Assembly: GCA_905234655.1 (NCBI GenBank)
Contig: CAJOJG010000011.1
Span: forward strand, 1-62,834
Origin: an uncultured Bacteroidales bacterium
Lineage (GTDB): Bacteria; Bacteroidota; Bacteroidia; Bacteroidales; UBA3824
Direction of reading: 5' to 3'
Length of the DNA: 62,834 nucleotides
Under the pieces are notes generated by a model. It ran no database searches and was not told the DNA's origin. It saw nothing but the letters and a program-made list of their open reading frames with translations. Positions 1 to 9,218 of the stretch are shown piece after piece (the stretch's first letter is position 1; every line of letters starts with the position of its first letter). The position numbers and the translations under genes were made by a program.

Positions 1-1628
1 GCAAGGAGCGTGGAGTTCAAAGCGTCAAAGACTATCTGATTGTCCATCGTGCAGCCAATTGCGAGCGAACTCGGATTGTTGCCGGGGCCGTGCTCGGGCG
101 ATACGGAGGGCGTTGTCACCAAATAGTCGTTGTAAGGTATCGCAAAACTCATATAAAAATCCGCCGTACCTTTTATAATATGGTAACTGTTGCGGAGGAA
201 ATCCTTATTGCCGGTGTATAGGTAATGCTGCCAAAGGTGCTGGGCGAGCCACGCGCCGCCGTGTGGCCACATTCCCCAAAATGACCCGTCGATAGGTCCT
301 GCCACACGCCAAATGTCGGTGTTGTGGTGAGCCACCCAACCGTCTGCGTGGTAGAGGGTTTGCGCGGTCTTGGTGCCGGTTACGGAGAGTTCGTTGATGA
401 GGTGGAAGAGAGGCTCGTTACATTCGGTGAGGTTGGTCACTTCTGACGGCCAGTAGTTCATCTCGGTGTTGATGTTGATGGTGTATTTGCTGTCCCAAGC
501 GGGGTCTGGCGAATTGTTCCAAATGCCCTGCAAGTTGGCGGGCTGTCCGCCGGGCTGCGACGACGAGATGAGGAGGTATCTGCCGTAATTGAACATCAAT
601 GCGATGAGCGCGGGGTCTTCCTGTTCCTTGAAATTCTTGACGCGGAGGTCGGTGGTCTGCGTTGTAGTTTGGTTGGTGGGCAGGACGAGCGATGCGCGGC
701 GGTATTGTTCGCCGTACTTCTCGATATGTTTTGGAAGGTCGTCTTTGTAGTCGTCTTTCAGTGAGTTGTCCATCGCTGATTGAGCCTTTTGTTGAGCATC
801 GCCGCTGATGTCGTGGTAGTTGAGGAAGTTGGTGGCAGATGTTACGCGGATTTCGGCGTAGCTGCCTTTGTTGACGCGCAGACGCTCGCCGACTCTGATT
901 ACTTCGCCGTCGGTTCTCAATACAACAACCATTACGTCTTCCAATTTGCCCCTGACGCCTTCTTGGTCTTTGCCCAATATCTTGATAGTCATCTGATTAC
1001 GTGCAAGGCTCATCTCGCTTTTGAGCGGGCAGGCGTAATCTACGGAGAATGACACCGCGCCTTTTTTGGAGGCTTCGATGCGGTGGATGAGCGCGTCGCT
1101 GTGGAACGATACGTATGACTTTACGTTATAATTTACCTTGCCTTTTGTGTAAGTAGTTGTGGCAACGGCGGAATTGAGGTCGAGTGTGCGGCGGTAGTTT
1201 TGCGCCGGTGTCTTGTCGTCGTGGTAAATCCTGAGTTCGCCGAGCGTGAGGTAGCTCATTCCGTTTTGTCCGGTGAAGAATTTGGCGTTTACGGTGTCCT
1301 GAGCCTCCACGGTTTTGCCGTCCTTGATTAGTTGTTGCACTTCGGCGAGGTGGCTGTATGCGCTGTCGCTGTTGTTGGAGTGCGGGGAGCCCGCCCAAAA
1401 AGTCTCGTCGTTGAGTTGGATGGTCTCTGATGTCGGGTCGCCGTATATCATCGCTCCGATGTGCGAATTGCCGATTGGCAGAGCCTCGGTCCAATGTTTG
1501 GCGGGCCGGTCGTAATACAGCGTGTTGGATGGCGTGATGGTGGCATCCTGTTGCGCTGATGTGCCTTGTTGTGCGGTTGCCGACAATGCGGCACATAACG
1601 CCAAGGTAAGAATTGATAGTCTTTTCAT
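1..1628 (-). CDS. GH95 alpha-L-fucosidase, 3' end cut by window
   Basis: Exported glycoside hydrolase family 95 enzyme, expected to remove alpha-1,2-linked fucose (or galactose) from host or plant glycans in the periplasm. The frame is open from the ATG at 1628 to the window edge (about 542 residues); the family is usually 750-800 residues, so the C-terminal part lies outside. Residues 1-20 form a signal peptide (MKRLSILTLALCAALSATAQ). The N-terminal beta-sandwich is followed by the (alpha/alpha)6 barrel start, with the family hallmarks QPANLQGIWNN and the NIN of TININTEMNYWP, the two asparagines that place the catalytic water, and VSPEHG with the conserved glutamate. The catalytic aspartate would lie further on and cannot be checked. 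It stands alone upstream of the divergent restriction-modification genes. The family call is firm; substrate is inferred. Confidence 0.93.
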   Translation of the reverse strand, partial: MKRLSILTLALCAALSATAQQGTSAQQDATITPSNTLYYDRPAKHWTEALPIGNSHIGAMIYGDPTSETIQLNDETFWAGSPHSNNSDSAYSHLAEVQQLIKDGKTVEAQDTVNAKFFTGQNGMSYLTLGELRIYHDDKTPAQNYRRTLDLNSAVATTTYTKGKVNYNVKSYVSFHSDALIHRIEASKKGAVSFSVDYACPLKSEMSLARNQMTIKILGKDQEGVRGKLEDVMVVVLRTDGEVIRVGERLRVNKGSYAEIRVTSATNFLNYHDISGDAQQKAQSAMDNSLKDDYKDDLPKHIEKYGEQYRRASLVLPTNQTTTQTTDLRVKNFKEQEDPALIALMFNYGRYLLISSSQPGGQPANLQGIWNNSPDPAWDSKYTININTEMNYWPSEVTNLTECNEPLFHLINELSVTGTKTAQTLYHADGWVAHHNTDIWRVAGPIDGSFWGMWPHGGAWLAQHLWQHYLYTGNKDFLRNSYHIIKGTADFYMSFAIPYNDYLVTTPSVSPEHGPGNNPSSLAIGCTMDNQIVFDALNSTLL

Positions 1629-1659
1629 ATCTTATGTGTTGTGTAATTATGTTTGATGG

Positions 1660-1667
1660 CAAAATTA
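1660..1667 (-). promoter_or_regulatory. -7 box for the GH95 gene
   Basis: On the minus strand the sequence TAATTTTG matches the Bacteroides -7 consensus TAnnTTTG and lies about 30 bases before the GH95 start codon. No -33 TTTG is found at the normal 19-21 base spacing, so this is a partial match. Confidence 0.45.
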
Positions 1668-1832
1668 ATAAAAAAAACAAAATAATTAGCTGTTCTGTAT
1701 CATTTTTAGTCAATTACTGCGTGAAATGTATATATACCGATGTCAATTTGGGAAATGCGTTCTGATGAGAAACGCAATTCCTCAAAGTCACAACCATAAA
1801 GTGTTTAAATTTCGTCTGTGTTTATTGTTTTT

Positions 1833-1864
1833 TTTGGAAGTTTAGCAAAAACATTATAACTTTG
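1833..1864 (+). promoter_or_regulatory. Bacteroides-type promoter of the R-M pair
   Basis: TTTG at 1833-1836 and TAACTTTG at 1857-1864, separated by 20 bases, match the TTTG/TAnnTTTG consensus. It ends 19 bases before the ATG of the endonuclease gene, so the leader would be very short. Confidence 0.65.
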
Positions 1865-1883
1865 CATCATTAAAAAGATAAAG

Positions 1884-2510
1884 ATGGCTGTACCAATAAT
1901 ATTTGAAAGAGAAAAACATGTCTATCACTCTGATTATTTCGCAGAAATAATCAAAGACACAATTCGCTTTTTTAACGGAACTCCTGTGTATTGTCTGCCA
2001 CCTCCAGCAAAATTTGAAGGTGCGGGAGTATATGCTCTTTATTACATTGGGAAAAGTCAATATTACAGGTATTTGTATCAACTTAACAGGCTCAATTTCG
2101 TTCAGCCAATTTATGTTGGAAAGGCGGTTCCAAGAGGATGGCGTCAGGCACGCCTTCAAAAAGCATCCAATGAGTTGTATTTGCGGTTATGTGATCATTT
2201 CAAAAGTGTTTCGCAGGTAAACAATCTTGATACAATCGATTTCAGGTGTCGGTTTATGATTCTCGAAGATGCCGCCGCTGATATGATTGGCACTGTTGAG
2301 GCAGCGCTTATTAGAGAATATAAACCTATATGGAATAGTTGCATAGATGGTTTTGGTAACCATGACCCAGGCAAGGGTCGATACGAACAGTCCAAATCGG
2401 AATGGGATATACTTCACCCAGGCAGGAAATGGGCAGACAAATTAAATTCAAATCAGTATTCACTTGATATGATTGAACATAAAGTATCTTCATACTACGA
2501 AAATGAATAG
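1884..2510 (+). CDS. Eco29kI-family type II restriction endonuclease (GIY-YIG)
   Basis: A 208-residue protein, close to the 214 residues of R.Eco29kI. The GIY-YIG core is visible as GVYALYYIG (about residues 49-57) and PIYVGKAVPRG (about 74-84), followed by the conserved RxxRL arginine region, the catalytic glutamate in TVEAALI, and the signature block GFGNHDPGKGRYEQ and LHPGRKWA that marks the Eco29kI group. R.Eco29kI cuts CCGCGG; the same or a related target is inferred, not shown. The stop codon overlaps the start of the cytosine methyltransferase gene by 8 bases, so nuclease and methylase are one transcription unit with the nuclease first. No control (C) protein gene is visible. It appears intact. 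Confidence 0.9.
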   Translation: MAVPIIFEREKHVYHSDYFAEIIKDTIRFFNGTPVYCLPPPAKFEGAGVYALYYIGKSQYYRYLYQLNRLNFVQPIYVGKAVPRGWRQARLQKASNELYLRLCDHFKSVSQVNNLDTIDFRCRFMILEDAAADMIGTVEAALIREYKPIWNSCIDGFGNHDPGKGRYEQSKSEWDILHPGRKWADKLNSNQYSLDMIEHKVSSYYENE

Positions 2511-3639
2511 CATAGAAATTTTTTCGGGTGCAGGAGGTTTAGCAAAGGGGTTGGAAATGGCCGGAGTCGAACACAAAGCATTGGTGGAATGGAATATCGA
2601 TGCGTGTAACACTCTGCGCAAAAACTATGGTGATGCTTTTGTTTTTCAAGGAGACATCCGTAATTTTGATTTTGCCGATTACAAAAATCAAAATGTTGAC
2701 ATAATTGCCGGAGGCCCGCCGTGCCAACCGTTTTCTTTGGGCGGCAAATCAAAAGGGTATGATGACTGTCGCGATATGTTTCCTTCTGCCGTTGCTTCAA
2801 TACGGACTTTAATGCCAAAGGCTTTTATTTTTGAAAATGTTAAAGGATTATTGAGAGATTCGTTCAAAGAGTATTTCAATTATATAATCTTGCAACTCTC
2901 ATACCCGGAAATTGAATTAAAGTCAATAGATTGGCGGGATAATCTTGCCATTTTAAAAAACATAGACACGGGACACACATATTATAAGACAAAATATAAC
3001 GTGTCGTACCAACTCGTGAACGCAGCCGACTATGGTGTGCCGCAAAAACGAGAACGGGTGATAATTGTAGGATTCAGGGATGATTTGCAAATAGATTGGG
3101 AATTTCCAGCCCCGACACACTGTGAAGACTCTCTTCTGTGGGACAAATATGTTTCAGGTGAATATTGGACTAAACATAATATCCAAAACCAAGACGAGGA
3201 GACTTTATGCAAAATTGCACGTACCAAACTATTAGAAAAATACGGGATGTGGAAACCTGAATTAAAACCATGGCAAACCATACGGGATGCTTTTGATAAA
3301 CTCAGCGAGCCTGATGGTCAGGAAGGGGAGCATTGTTTGCATTTAGGAGCCAAAACATATCCAGGACATACAGGCAGTAATATTGACGAGCCGTCCAAAA
3401 CAATCAAAGCGGGAAGTCATGGTGTCCCTGGAGGTGAAAATATGGTACGGTTCAACGATGGCAGTACACGTTACTTTTCTGTATTAGAGGCAAAACGTAT
3501 TCAAACATTCCCTGATGATTATGTTATCACAGGAGCGTGGACGGAGGCTATGCGGCAACTGGGGAATGCTGTGCCAGTTAAACTTGCACATATTGTAGGA
3601 CGTTCAGTGGCGAATGCGGTTCGAAAAGCAAGCAAATGA
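2503..3639 (+). CDS. DNA (cytosine-5) methyltransferase, M.Eco29kI-like
   Basis: Protects host DNA from the adjacent endonuclease by making 5-methylcytosine. An upstream in-frame ATG exists at 2473, but the ATG at 2503 puts motif I (IEIFSGAGGLAKGLE) at residue 3, as is normal for the family, giving 378 residues. Visible motifs: IV with the catalytic cysteine (GGPPCQPFSLGG), VI (FENVKGL), VIII (QKRERVIIVGFR), a target-recognition region around residues 220-310, and X (GNAVP) near the C-terminus. All key residues are present. The start overlaps the endonuclease stop by 8 bases. Length and partner fit the Eco29kI system (M.Eco29kI is about 380 residues). Confidence 0.95.
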   Translation: MNSIEIFSGAGGLAKGLEMAGVEHKALVEWNIDACNTLRKNYGDAFVFQGDIRNFDFADYKNQNVDIIAGGPPCQPFSLGGKSKGYDDCRDMFPSAVASIRTLMPKAFIFENVKGLLRDSFKEYFNYIILQLSYPEIELKSIDWRDNLAILKNIDTGHTYYKTKYNVSYQLVNAADYGVPQKRERVIIVGFRDDLQIDWEFPAPTHCEDSLLWDKYVSGEYWTKHNIQNQDEETLCKIARTKLLEKYGMWKPELKPWQTIRDAFDKLSEPDGQEGEHCLHLGAKTYPGHTGSNIDEPSKTIKAGSHGVPGGENMVRFNDGSTRYFSVLEAKRIQTFPDDYVITGAWTEAMRQLGNAVPVKLAHIVGRSVANAVRKASK

Positions 3640-3805
3640 TTTTCATCATCCCAAAAATATACTCATATATGGGTATTGCCCGCCAAAAAATCCGCATAAA
3701 AAAAATAGACAATGTAATGTAGAACATAGTCGAAAAGTGTACGAGTAAAATTTAATATGGTTTTTGTCTTTTGGAGATTATTGTTTACAGAAAAGAAAAA
3801 AATAG

Positions 3806-3876
3806 AGGTCGGTAGCGGAGTCGAACCGCTCTAAACGGTTTTGCAGACCGGTACCTAACCGCTTGGCTAACCGACC
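3806..3876 (-). tRNA. tRNA-Cys (GCA)
   Basis: The minus strand folds as a 71-base tRNA: acceptor GGTCGGT pairing with ACCGACC, D arm, anticodon loop CTGCAAA with anticodon GCA, and TpsiC loop GTTCGACTC. The 3' CCA is not encoded, as is common in Bacteroidota. Confidence 0.95.
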
Positions 3877-3968
3877 GTCTAATGTATGTTTTTTTGACGC
3901 TGCGAAATTACGGCAAAAATTTGAAACCACCAAATTTTTTTACCGTTTTTTTTGCAAAAATTTTATTG

Positions 3969-4042
3969 TGACCCCGGCGGGATTCAAACCCACGACCTTA
4001 GGAACCGGAATCCTACGTTCTATTCAGCTAAACTACGGGGCC
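3969..4042 (-). tRNA. tRNA-Arg (CCG)
   Basis: The minus strand folds as a 74-base tRNA: acceptor GGCCCCG/CGGGGTC (one G-T pair), anticodon stem TAGGA/TCCTA enclosing loop TTCCGGT with anticodon CCG, and T arm GTGGG-TTTGAAT-CCCGC. It lies 92 bases upstream of tRNA-Cys on the same strand. Confidence 0.95.
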
Positions 4043-4068
4043 ATTTGCAGTCGCGGCACAAAGATACG

Positions 4069-4452
4069 TTATTTTTCGACAAGTTCAAAATCTATTTTCA
4101 AATTTGCCTTGTATCCGAGGCCTTCGTCCACCATGTCTTCGTCGAATCCTTCGTATATCCACTTGATTATCATGGCTTTGCCGAGGTAGAAAATTTTTTC
4201 AAGTTTGACGAGCATTTCATAGACCATCTTGTTTGACGCGCTACTGAGGATGGAAAATTCGAGCTCGATGACGAGTTTGCCGGGGCTCTGCGGGTCGATT
4301 TTGCAGACTTCGGCGATGACAGGGTTGTAGAAGTCGGGGGCGTTCTCGGGGAACGACGGGCCGGCTATCCTGAGTATGTTTTTCTCGATGTCAAACTCTA
4401 CCAATGGTGTGTCGTCGGTTTCTTCTATGTGTATTTTGCCTTTTTCAATCAT
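4069..4452 (-). CDS. SiaC-family regulatory phosphoprotein (DUF1987)
   Basis: A 127-residue soluble protein matching the DUF1987/SiaC family: N-terminal IEETDDTPLVEFDIEKN, then RIAGPSFPENAPDFY, a family hallmark, and a beta-sheet/helix body ending IDFELVEK. In Pseudomonas, SiaC is phosphorylated on a threonine by SiaB and dephosphorylated by the PP2C phosphatase SiaA, and the unphosphorylated form activates a diguanylate cyclase. No kinase or cyclase lies next to this gene, but a membrane PP2C phosphatase is encoded in the window at 38804-40822, a possible distant partner. Its own neighbours are tRNA genes and ruvB, which give no hint. Family call good; role inferred. Confidence 0.8.
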   Translation of the reverse strand: MIEKGKIHIEETDDTPLVEFDIEKNILRIAGPSFPENAPDFYNPVIAEVCKIDPQSPGKLVIELEFSILSSASNKMVYEMLVKLEKIFYLGKAMIIKWIYEGFDEDMVDEGLGYKANLKIDFELVEK

Positions 4453-4540
4453 CTTTGTAGATTTGTTTTTGTTCTAATTGTTTTCTGTTGCAAATATCAA
4501 ACCAAATTTTGTAAAATTCGTTTGATATTTTGTTTTTGCG

Positions 4541-5569
4541 TCAAAAAAGTGACAGCTGTATTTCGTCGCCGTTGTCCGACGGTATATATGACTTGCCTAA
4601 GTGTTTGTATGCGAAGTCTGTAACTACTCGTCCTCGTGGTGTCCTTTTGATGAGGCCTTCCATTATAAGGTATGGCTCATAGACTTCTTCCACCGTGCCC
4701 GCGTCCTCGCCGACGGCCGTGGCGATTGTGTTGAGGCCGACGGGGCCGCCCTGGAATTTGTCGATGATGGTGCAGAGTATCTTATTGTCCATCTCGTCGA
4801 GTCCGAGGGAGTCGATGTTGAGGTTGTCGAGGGCGTACTTGGTGATTTCGAGGTCGATGGCGCCGGTGCCTTTTACCTGGGCGTAGTCGCGGACGCGGCG
4901 CAGGAGCGAATTTGCGATTCGTGGAGTGCCACGGCTGCGCGATGCAATCTCCCCGGCGGCGGGTTCGTCAATCTCTATTTTCAAAATTCCTGCGGCTCGT
5001 ATTATGATGCGTGTCAATACTTTGACATCGTAGTATTCAAGCAACAGGTTGATGCCGAACCTCGCCCTGAGCGGCGCGGTCAACAGGCCTGCGCGGGTGG
5101 TCGCGCCGACGAGGGTGAAGGGGTTGAGGGTGAGCTGCACCGAGCGCGCTGCCGGGCCTTTGTCGATCATGATGTCGATTTTGTAGTCTTCCATCGCGGA
5201 ATAGAGGTATTCTTCCACGACGGGGCTGAGGCGGTGGATTTCGTCGATGAACAGCACGTCGCGCTCGTCGAGGTTTGTGAGTAGTCCCGCAAGGTCGCCG
5301 GGCTTGTCGAGCACGGGTCCCGAGGTGGTCTTCATGCCCACGCCGAGTTCGTTGGCGATGATGTTGGAAAGTGTGGTCTTCCCCAGGCCGGGGGGGCCGT
5401 GGAACAGGATGTGGTCGAGCGCCTCGCCGCGCATCTTGGCGGCCTTGACGAACACTTCGAGGTTTTCCCTCAGTTTTTGCTGTCCGTTGAAGTCGTCGAA
5501 GGTCAAGGGGCGAAGCCGTTTCTCGATTTCCTTTTCTTTTTCCGATATGTCGATTTTCCTGATGTCCAT
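4541..5569 (-). CDS. ruvB: Holliday junction branch-migration helicase RuvB
   Basis: AAA+ motor that with RuvA drives branch migration of Holliday junctions in recombinational repair. The chosen ATG at 5569 ([14 protein letters not shown]) gives 342 residues, the normal length; an in-frame ATG at 5602 would add 11 residues of poor fit. Walker [10 protein letters not shown] lies near residue 58-66, Walker B DEIHR near 110, sensor GATTRAG and arginine-finger LRARFG follow, and the C-terminal winged helix carries TPRGRVVT. Transcribed in the same direction as the epimerase-like gene upstream, 72 bases away. All motifs are present and the call is secure. Confidence 0.97.
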   Translation of the reverse strand: MDIRKIDISEKEKEIEKRLRPLTFDDFNGQQKLRENLEVFVKAAKMRGEALDHILFHGPPGLGKTTLSNIIANELGVGMKTTSGPVLDKPGDLAGLLTNLDERDVLFIDEIHRLSPVVEEYLYSAMEDYKIDIMIDKGPAARSVQLTLNPFTLVGATTRAGLLTAPLRARFGINLLLEYYDVKVLTRIIIRAAGILKIEIDEPAAGEIASRSRGTPRIANSLLRRVRDYAQVKGTGAIDLEITKYALDNLNIDSLGLDEMDNKILCTIIDKFQGGPVGLNTIATAVGEDAGTVEEVYEPYLIMEGLIKRTPRGRVVTDFAYKHLGKSYIPSDNGDEIQLSLF

Positions 5570-5641
5570 TTGTCTTTTGGCCCGCGTATTTGGGCAGGGC
5601 AAAGATAATGAATATTTTGGAAAAAAAGAGATTTTTTTGTA

Positions 5642-6649
5642 TTATTTGGCGGCGGCGGCGCGTTCTTTCTTGTAAATGGCTGCAATAGTTTCGATTACGG
5701 ATTCTATCGTCTCGTATGCGGCGATGACGCGGCCGATGCTTTTGCGGTTGTCGAAAAGGCGGTATTGCGTCAGACTATAAATATAAAGGCGGTTTCGGAC
5801 GGGGCGGCGGCCGGTGAATATCGACTTGACGGCGTAGCAAAACTGGTATAGCGAGATGACCTTGCACGACGCTTCCTTTTGCGGGGCCGGCACGCCCATC
5901 GTATTGGCAATCATCGTGAAGATGTCCAAGTAGTTGAGGTTTTGGGAATTGACGATGAACTTTTCGCCGTGTATGCGGTTGCGGGCGAGGGACATCAGGC
6001 TCTTGACGATGTCGTTGACGCCGACGAAGCCCGCTACGCCGCGTGTGAAATATTTGCGCTTTGGCGCGTCAGGAAAGAGGTGCGAGGTGTCTGTCAGCCA
6101 GTTGCCGGGGCCGAGTACTACGGTGGGCGCGATGATTGACGCTGGCAGCCCTTCCTCGATGGCGCGTTGCACTTCCATTTCGCAGAAATAGTGTGCGCGG
6201 CTCAGTTTGCTGTATTTGCCCTTTGGGTTGCGCTGCGAGAGCTCGTTGACTTCGTTGTTTTCCGGCTCGTCGCCGAGCGCGAGGTAGTTGCCGAGGTAGT
6301 AGAAGCCTTTGATTGATGAATTTTGGGCGGCGGCGACGATGTTTTTGGTGATGTTGACGTTGTCGCTGATGTCGAGCCCCCACTTGATTTTTGGCACGCG
6401 GCAACAGAACACGGTGTCGATTCCGTCCATCGCGTCGGCGAGCGAAACGATGTCGCCGAGGTCTGTGTCCACCCATTGGATTTCGTCGAAAAGCGCGTCG
6501 TAATCGTCTGTGTAAAAACTCATTACGTGTTTGGTATAGTTGGTCGGTTCGCCAGCGGTGCGCGTGGCGCGGACTTTGAGCCCCTGCCTGAGCATCGTGC
6601 AGATTAGGTGAGCACCTACCATTTCCGTTGCACCGATTACGAGATACAC
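5642..6649 (-). CDS. NAD(P)-dependent epimerase/dehydratase family protein
   Basis: A 335-residue extended short-chain dehydrogenase. The N-terminal nucleotide-binding turn reads GATEMVGAHL, a variant of GATGxxGxxL, followed by an acidic residue region around 60-70 and a TVFCCRVP beta-strand. The usual YxxxK is loosely represented by the YSKLSRAHYF region near residue 145-155, so catalytic competence is uncertain. The C-terminal third is basic and resembles other Bacteroidales members acting on sugar-nucleotide or sterol-like substrates. It lies directly upstream of ruvB on the same strand. Substrate unknown. Confidence 0.72.
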   Translation of the reverse strand: MYLVIGATEMVGAHLICTMLRQGLKVRATRTAGEPTNYTKHVMSFYTDDYDALFDEIQWVDTDLGDIVSLADAMDGIDTVFCCRVPKIKWGLDISDNVNITKNIVAAAQNSSIKGFYYLGNYLALGDEPENNEVNELSQRNPKGKYSKLSRAHYFCEMEVQRAIEEGLPASIIAPTVVLGPGNWLTDTSHLFPDAPKRKYFTRGVAGFVGVNDIVKSLMSLARNRIHGEKFIVNSQNLNYLDIFTMIANTMGVPAPQKEASCKVISLYQFCYAVKSIFTGRRPVRNRLYIYSLTQYRLFDNRKSIGRVIAAYETIESVIETIAAIYKKERAAAAK

Positions 6650-6782
6650 TTTATTTGGTTTGGATGGGTTGTTTTATGCGTTATTAAAATTTTGCAAAGG
6701 TACACAATTTGTGCGTTTCGTATGTCGGTTTCCAATTAAACTTTTCGTTAACAAATTGTTAGGGGAAGTGGTTTCTCGCCTC

Positions 6783-7552
6783 CTATTTTTGCTTTTCGAC
6801 GTATTCCTTCAACTCGTTGACGTCGAGGTTCATGGCGGCGGCGATTTGGTCTATTGTCAGAGTGCCGAGTTTCAGCAACGAGTACGCCGAGCGAAGGTTT
6901 GCTTGGTGCGCGATGATGCGTTCTTCTTCGCGCCCTTCTTCGCGCCCTTCTTCCCGTCCGATTTTGATGCCCTCGCGCAGTTTGTATTCTTGTGAACCCA
7001 TGAATGCGAGGTAGTTGTTGAAACTGACGTCGTATTGCAACTGTTGCTTGGGCGAGAGTGCTGAGTATCTCGCTATCTTTTCGAGCCGTACAAAAAGCGG
7101 TTCGTCGTCCTTGAATGACAATGCCGTTTTCATAGTTGACATGTTTGAAAGGTTAAAAATCCATTTGTCCACGATGTCCTTGCAGTCGGATTCTTGCATC
7201 CCTCTGTACAGGGGCATCTGTATCTTCCAGTATTGGAACACGTCGGAATCCTTGTAGTGGTCCGTCGTTTCCATGAAAGTGAAATGCGAGAGTTTAGCGG
7301 GGTGTTCCTCGTTGATGAAATTCAAGAAGAACACGCCGTATATGTGCTTCAGGTGGTAGTCCCACGGCAGCTGGTACTTGACGCCGTCGGGGGCGGTGTA
7401 GTTGATGTAGCCCTTGTGATTTTGACGCTTGCTATGTTGACGCTCGGGTCTTGGCTCTGCACGAGTGCGTTGAGGAATCCTCTTGTGATTTCCTCGTCCT
7501 TGAAGATTCGCTTGAATCCAAAGTCCGTCGCGGGGTTGATGTACGTTGACAT
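6783..7552 (-). pseudogene. Rpn-type PD-(D/E)XK nuclease/transposase family, broken
   Basis: The beginning (ATG 7552) reads MSTYINPATDFGFKRIF, the classic start of Bacteroidales Rpn/PDDEXK family transposase-like proteins, and stays in frame to about 7420. The rest of the protein (WDYHLKHIYGVFFLNF, the RL-rich middle and the tail with GREEGREEGREEERI and helix LTIDQIAAAMNLDVNELKEY) is in another frame, down to the stop at 6783. Between the two blocks the catalytic core (aspartate and ExQ motif) is missing, so there has been a deletion as well as a frameshift. The gene cannot make an active nuclease. It is divergent from the following barrel gene. Confidence 0.85.
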
Positions 7553-7614
7553 GGTTCCAGTTTTTTTTTATTACACTGCAAATATGATTATTTTTCTCGT
7601 AATCGGCAAATATT

Positions 7615-7647
7615 TTTGCATTTTCCGCAGACAATTTTTTAACTTTG
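7615..7647 (+). promoter_or_regulatory. Bacteroides-type promoter of the barrel gene
   Basis: TTTG at 7615-7618 and TAACTTTG at 7640-7647 with 21 bases between them match the consensus. The -7 box ends 29 bases before the ATG at 7677. Confidence 0.65.
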
Positions 7648-7676
7648 CGGCTGAAAATTTTAGACAAACCAGGACA

Positions 7677-9218
7677 ATGAAGATTTTATACCGAATATTG
7701 GTTTTGGCGGCGGCGATGGCGGCGGCGGATGTGGCTGACGCTCAGACCCGTAACGTGCCGGTGCACGGTTGGGAAGCCGATTCCATCGAATGTGCCAACG
7801 TCGGCAACAAGAAGTTCCACTCGGCGGTGAGGCCTTTTGCCGCCAAGAGCGACCTTTCGCCCAGATATGCCCTCGTTGCAAGGCGGGGCAAGGGCGCGTG
7901 GACGCTCGAGCCTCTGGCGGAATTGGGCGTAGGCACACAGTCAGAGTACAACTCTAACTACTACAACGCAATGTTCGGCGCGTCAGGCACTTATTCATTC
8001 GGCGAAAAATTGACGGTAAACATCTCTGCATACGGCGGATACCTCTCGCCGCTCGGCACTGTGGCGGCGTTGGCGGATTCGTTGGGACGGTTTCCGCAGA
8101 TGGACGGATACTGCGACAAGGGCGACGGCAAATATTTTGCGCGGGGCATCGAATTTTACGCAAGTTACAGACCGGCAAGTTTCTTGAGGCTGACGGCCGG
8201 CAAGGGCAAGAAGTTTGTCGGCGACGGCTACCGGTCGGTGATAATGTCGGCGTCAAATTCCGGAATGTATTACTTTGACACTGAGGTGGATGTCGGCAAT
8301 TTCAAGTACGTGTTTTCCGTCGGCGGCGGGCGCAATTTCGACAACGGCGTTTCCGCCACCGACGCCACGACCAAGCAAGTGGAACCCGCAGTTACCGACG
8401 GCTGGAACCTCAGGACGGTCTACATGATTTACCATGTGTTTTCGTACAACCCCGCCAAATGGCTCAATTTTGGCGGATTTGAGGCTGTGATGATGGTGCG
8501 CCGCGACAGCACCGACCGCACCCGTATGCCCGACCTTCATTATATGAACCCGATGCTGTTTTTCAGGCCGCTGGAATTTTCGCTCGGCTCGCCCGACAAC
8601 GCTATCATGGGCGCATTCGGCAAAATCACCGTCAATAAGTATCTCGTTGGCTATGCGCAGTTTATGCTCGACGACTTCAACTTCAACGAAATCAAGGAAC
8701 ACAACGGCACTTGGAACAACAAATACGCCTTCCAGTTGGGCGTCAAGGGCTTCGTCGGCAATTTTGGCTACCTTCTCGAATACGACTACATCCGCCCGTT
8801 CATCTACTCGCACGACAGGCCAATCAACTGTTACTCAATGTATTGCCAGCCCATCGCCAACCCATACGGCGCCAACCTGAAAGAGGCCGTCGTCAACCTC
8901 AAATACAAGATGCAACATTTTGACTTCGACCTTCTCATCGACTGCGTCAAGCGCGGGATGGACTTCGACATATATAGTTATGGCAACAATATAATGCGCC
9001 CCTACACCTCGCGCCACCACAGCACCGGCAACTACGTCGGCCAAGGCGTTGGCGTCAAGGTATATAACGTGTCCCTCGACGCACGTTGGCGGCCCGACGC
9101 GCTGAGGGATTTCAGCGTGTTTGCGCGTGTGGGCGTACAGCATGGCGACAAGTCCGACAACACTTTCGCTATGGTCGGCATCAAGACGAGCAAGTTGTTT
9201 TTTGACAGAAGTTTGTGA
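7677..9218 (+). CDS. Outer-membrane beta-barrel protein, Wzi/RemB-like
   Basis: Predicted exported barrel of 513 residues. A frame open further upstream exists, but the ATG at 7677 gives a proper signal peptide (MKILYRILVLAAAMAAADVADA) and follows a promoter. The mature part is made of alternating aromatic/polar strands rich in Tyr, Asn and Gly with no internal hydrophobic helix, ending with a strand and terminal phenylalanine-rich stretch (TSKLFFDRSL). The overall look (FGKITVNKYLVGYAQFMLDDF, long central barrel) resembles the capsule-assembly Wzi/gliding RemB group of Bacteroidota. No capsule or gliding genes are adjacent, so the role is unknown. Confidence 0.6.
   Translation: MKILYRILVLAAAMAAADVADAQTRNVPVHGWEADSIECANVGNKKFHSAVRPFAAKSDLSPRYALVARRGKGAWTLEPLAELGVGTQSEYNSNYYNAMFGASGTYSFGEKLTVNISAYGGYLSPLGTVAALADSLGRFPQMDGYCDKGDGKYFARGIEFYASYRPASFLRLTAGKGKKFVGDGYRSVIMSASNSGMYYFDTEVDVGNFKYVFSVGGGRNFDNGVSATDATTKQVEPAVTDGWNLRTVYMIYHVFSYNPAKWLNFGGFEAVMMVRRDSTDRTRMPDLHYMNPMLFFRPLEFSLGSPDNAIMGAFGKITVNKYLVGYAQFMLDDFNFNEIKEHNGTWNNKYAFQLGVKGFVGNFGYLLEYDYIRPFIYSHDRPINCYSMYCQPIANPYGANLKEAVVNLKYKMQHFDFDLLIDCVKRGMDFDIYSYGNNIMRPYTSRHHSTGNYVGQGVGVKVYNVSLDARWRPDALRDFSVFARVGVQHGDKSDNTFAMVGIKTSKLFFDRSL

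Noticed and set aside
4601..5284. Long open frame on the plus strand
   Set aside because: Fully antisense to ruvB, no signal or domain; follows from the GC-rich third positions of the real gene.
7194..7676. Upstream extension of the barrel gene's open frame
   Set aside because: Antisense to the Rpn pseudogene; the signal peptide and promoter place the start at 7677.
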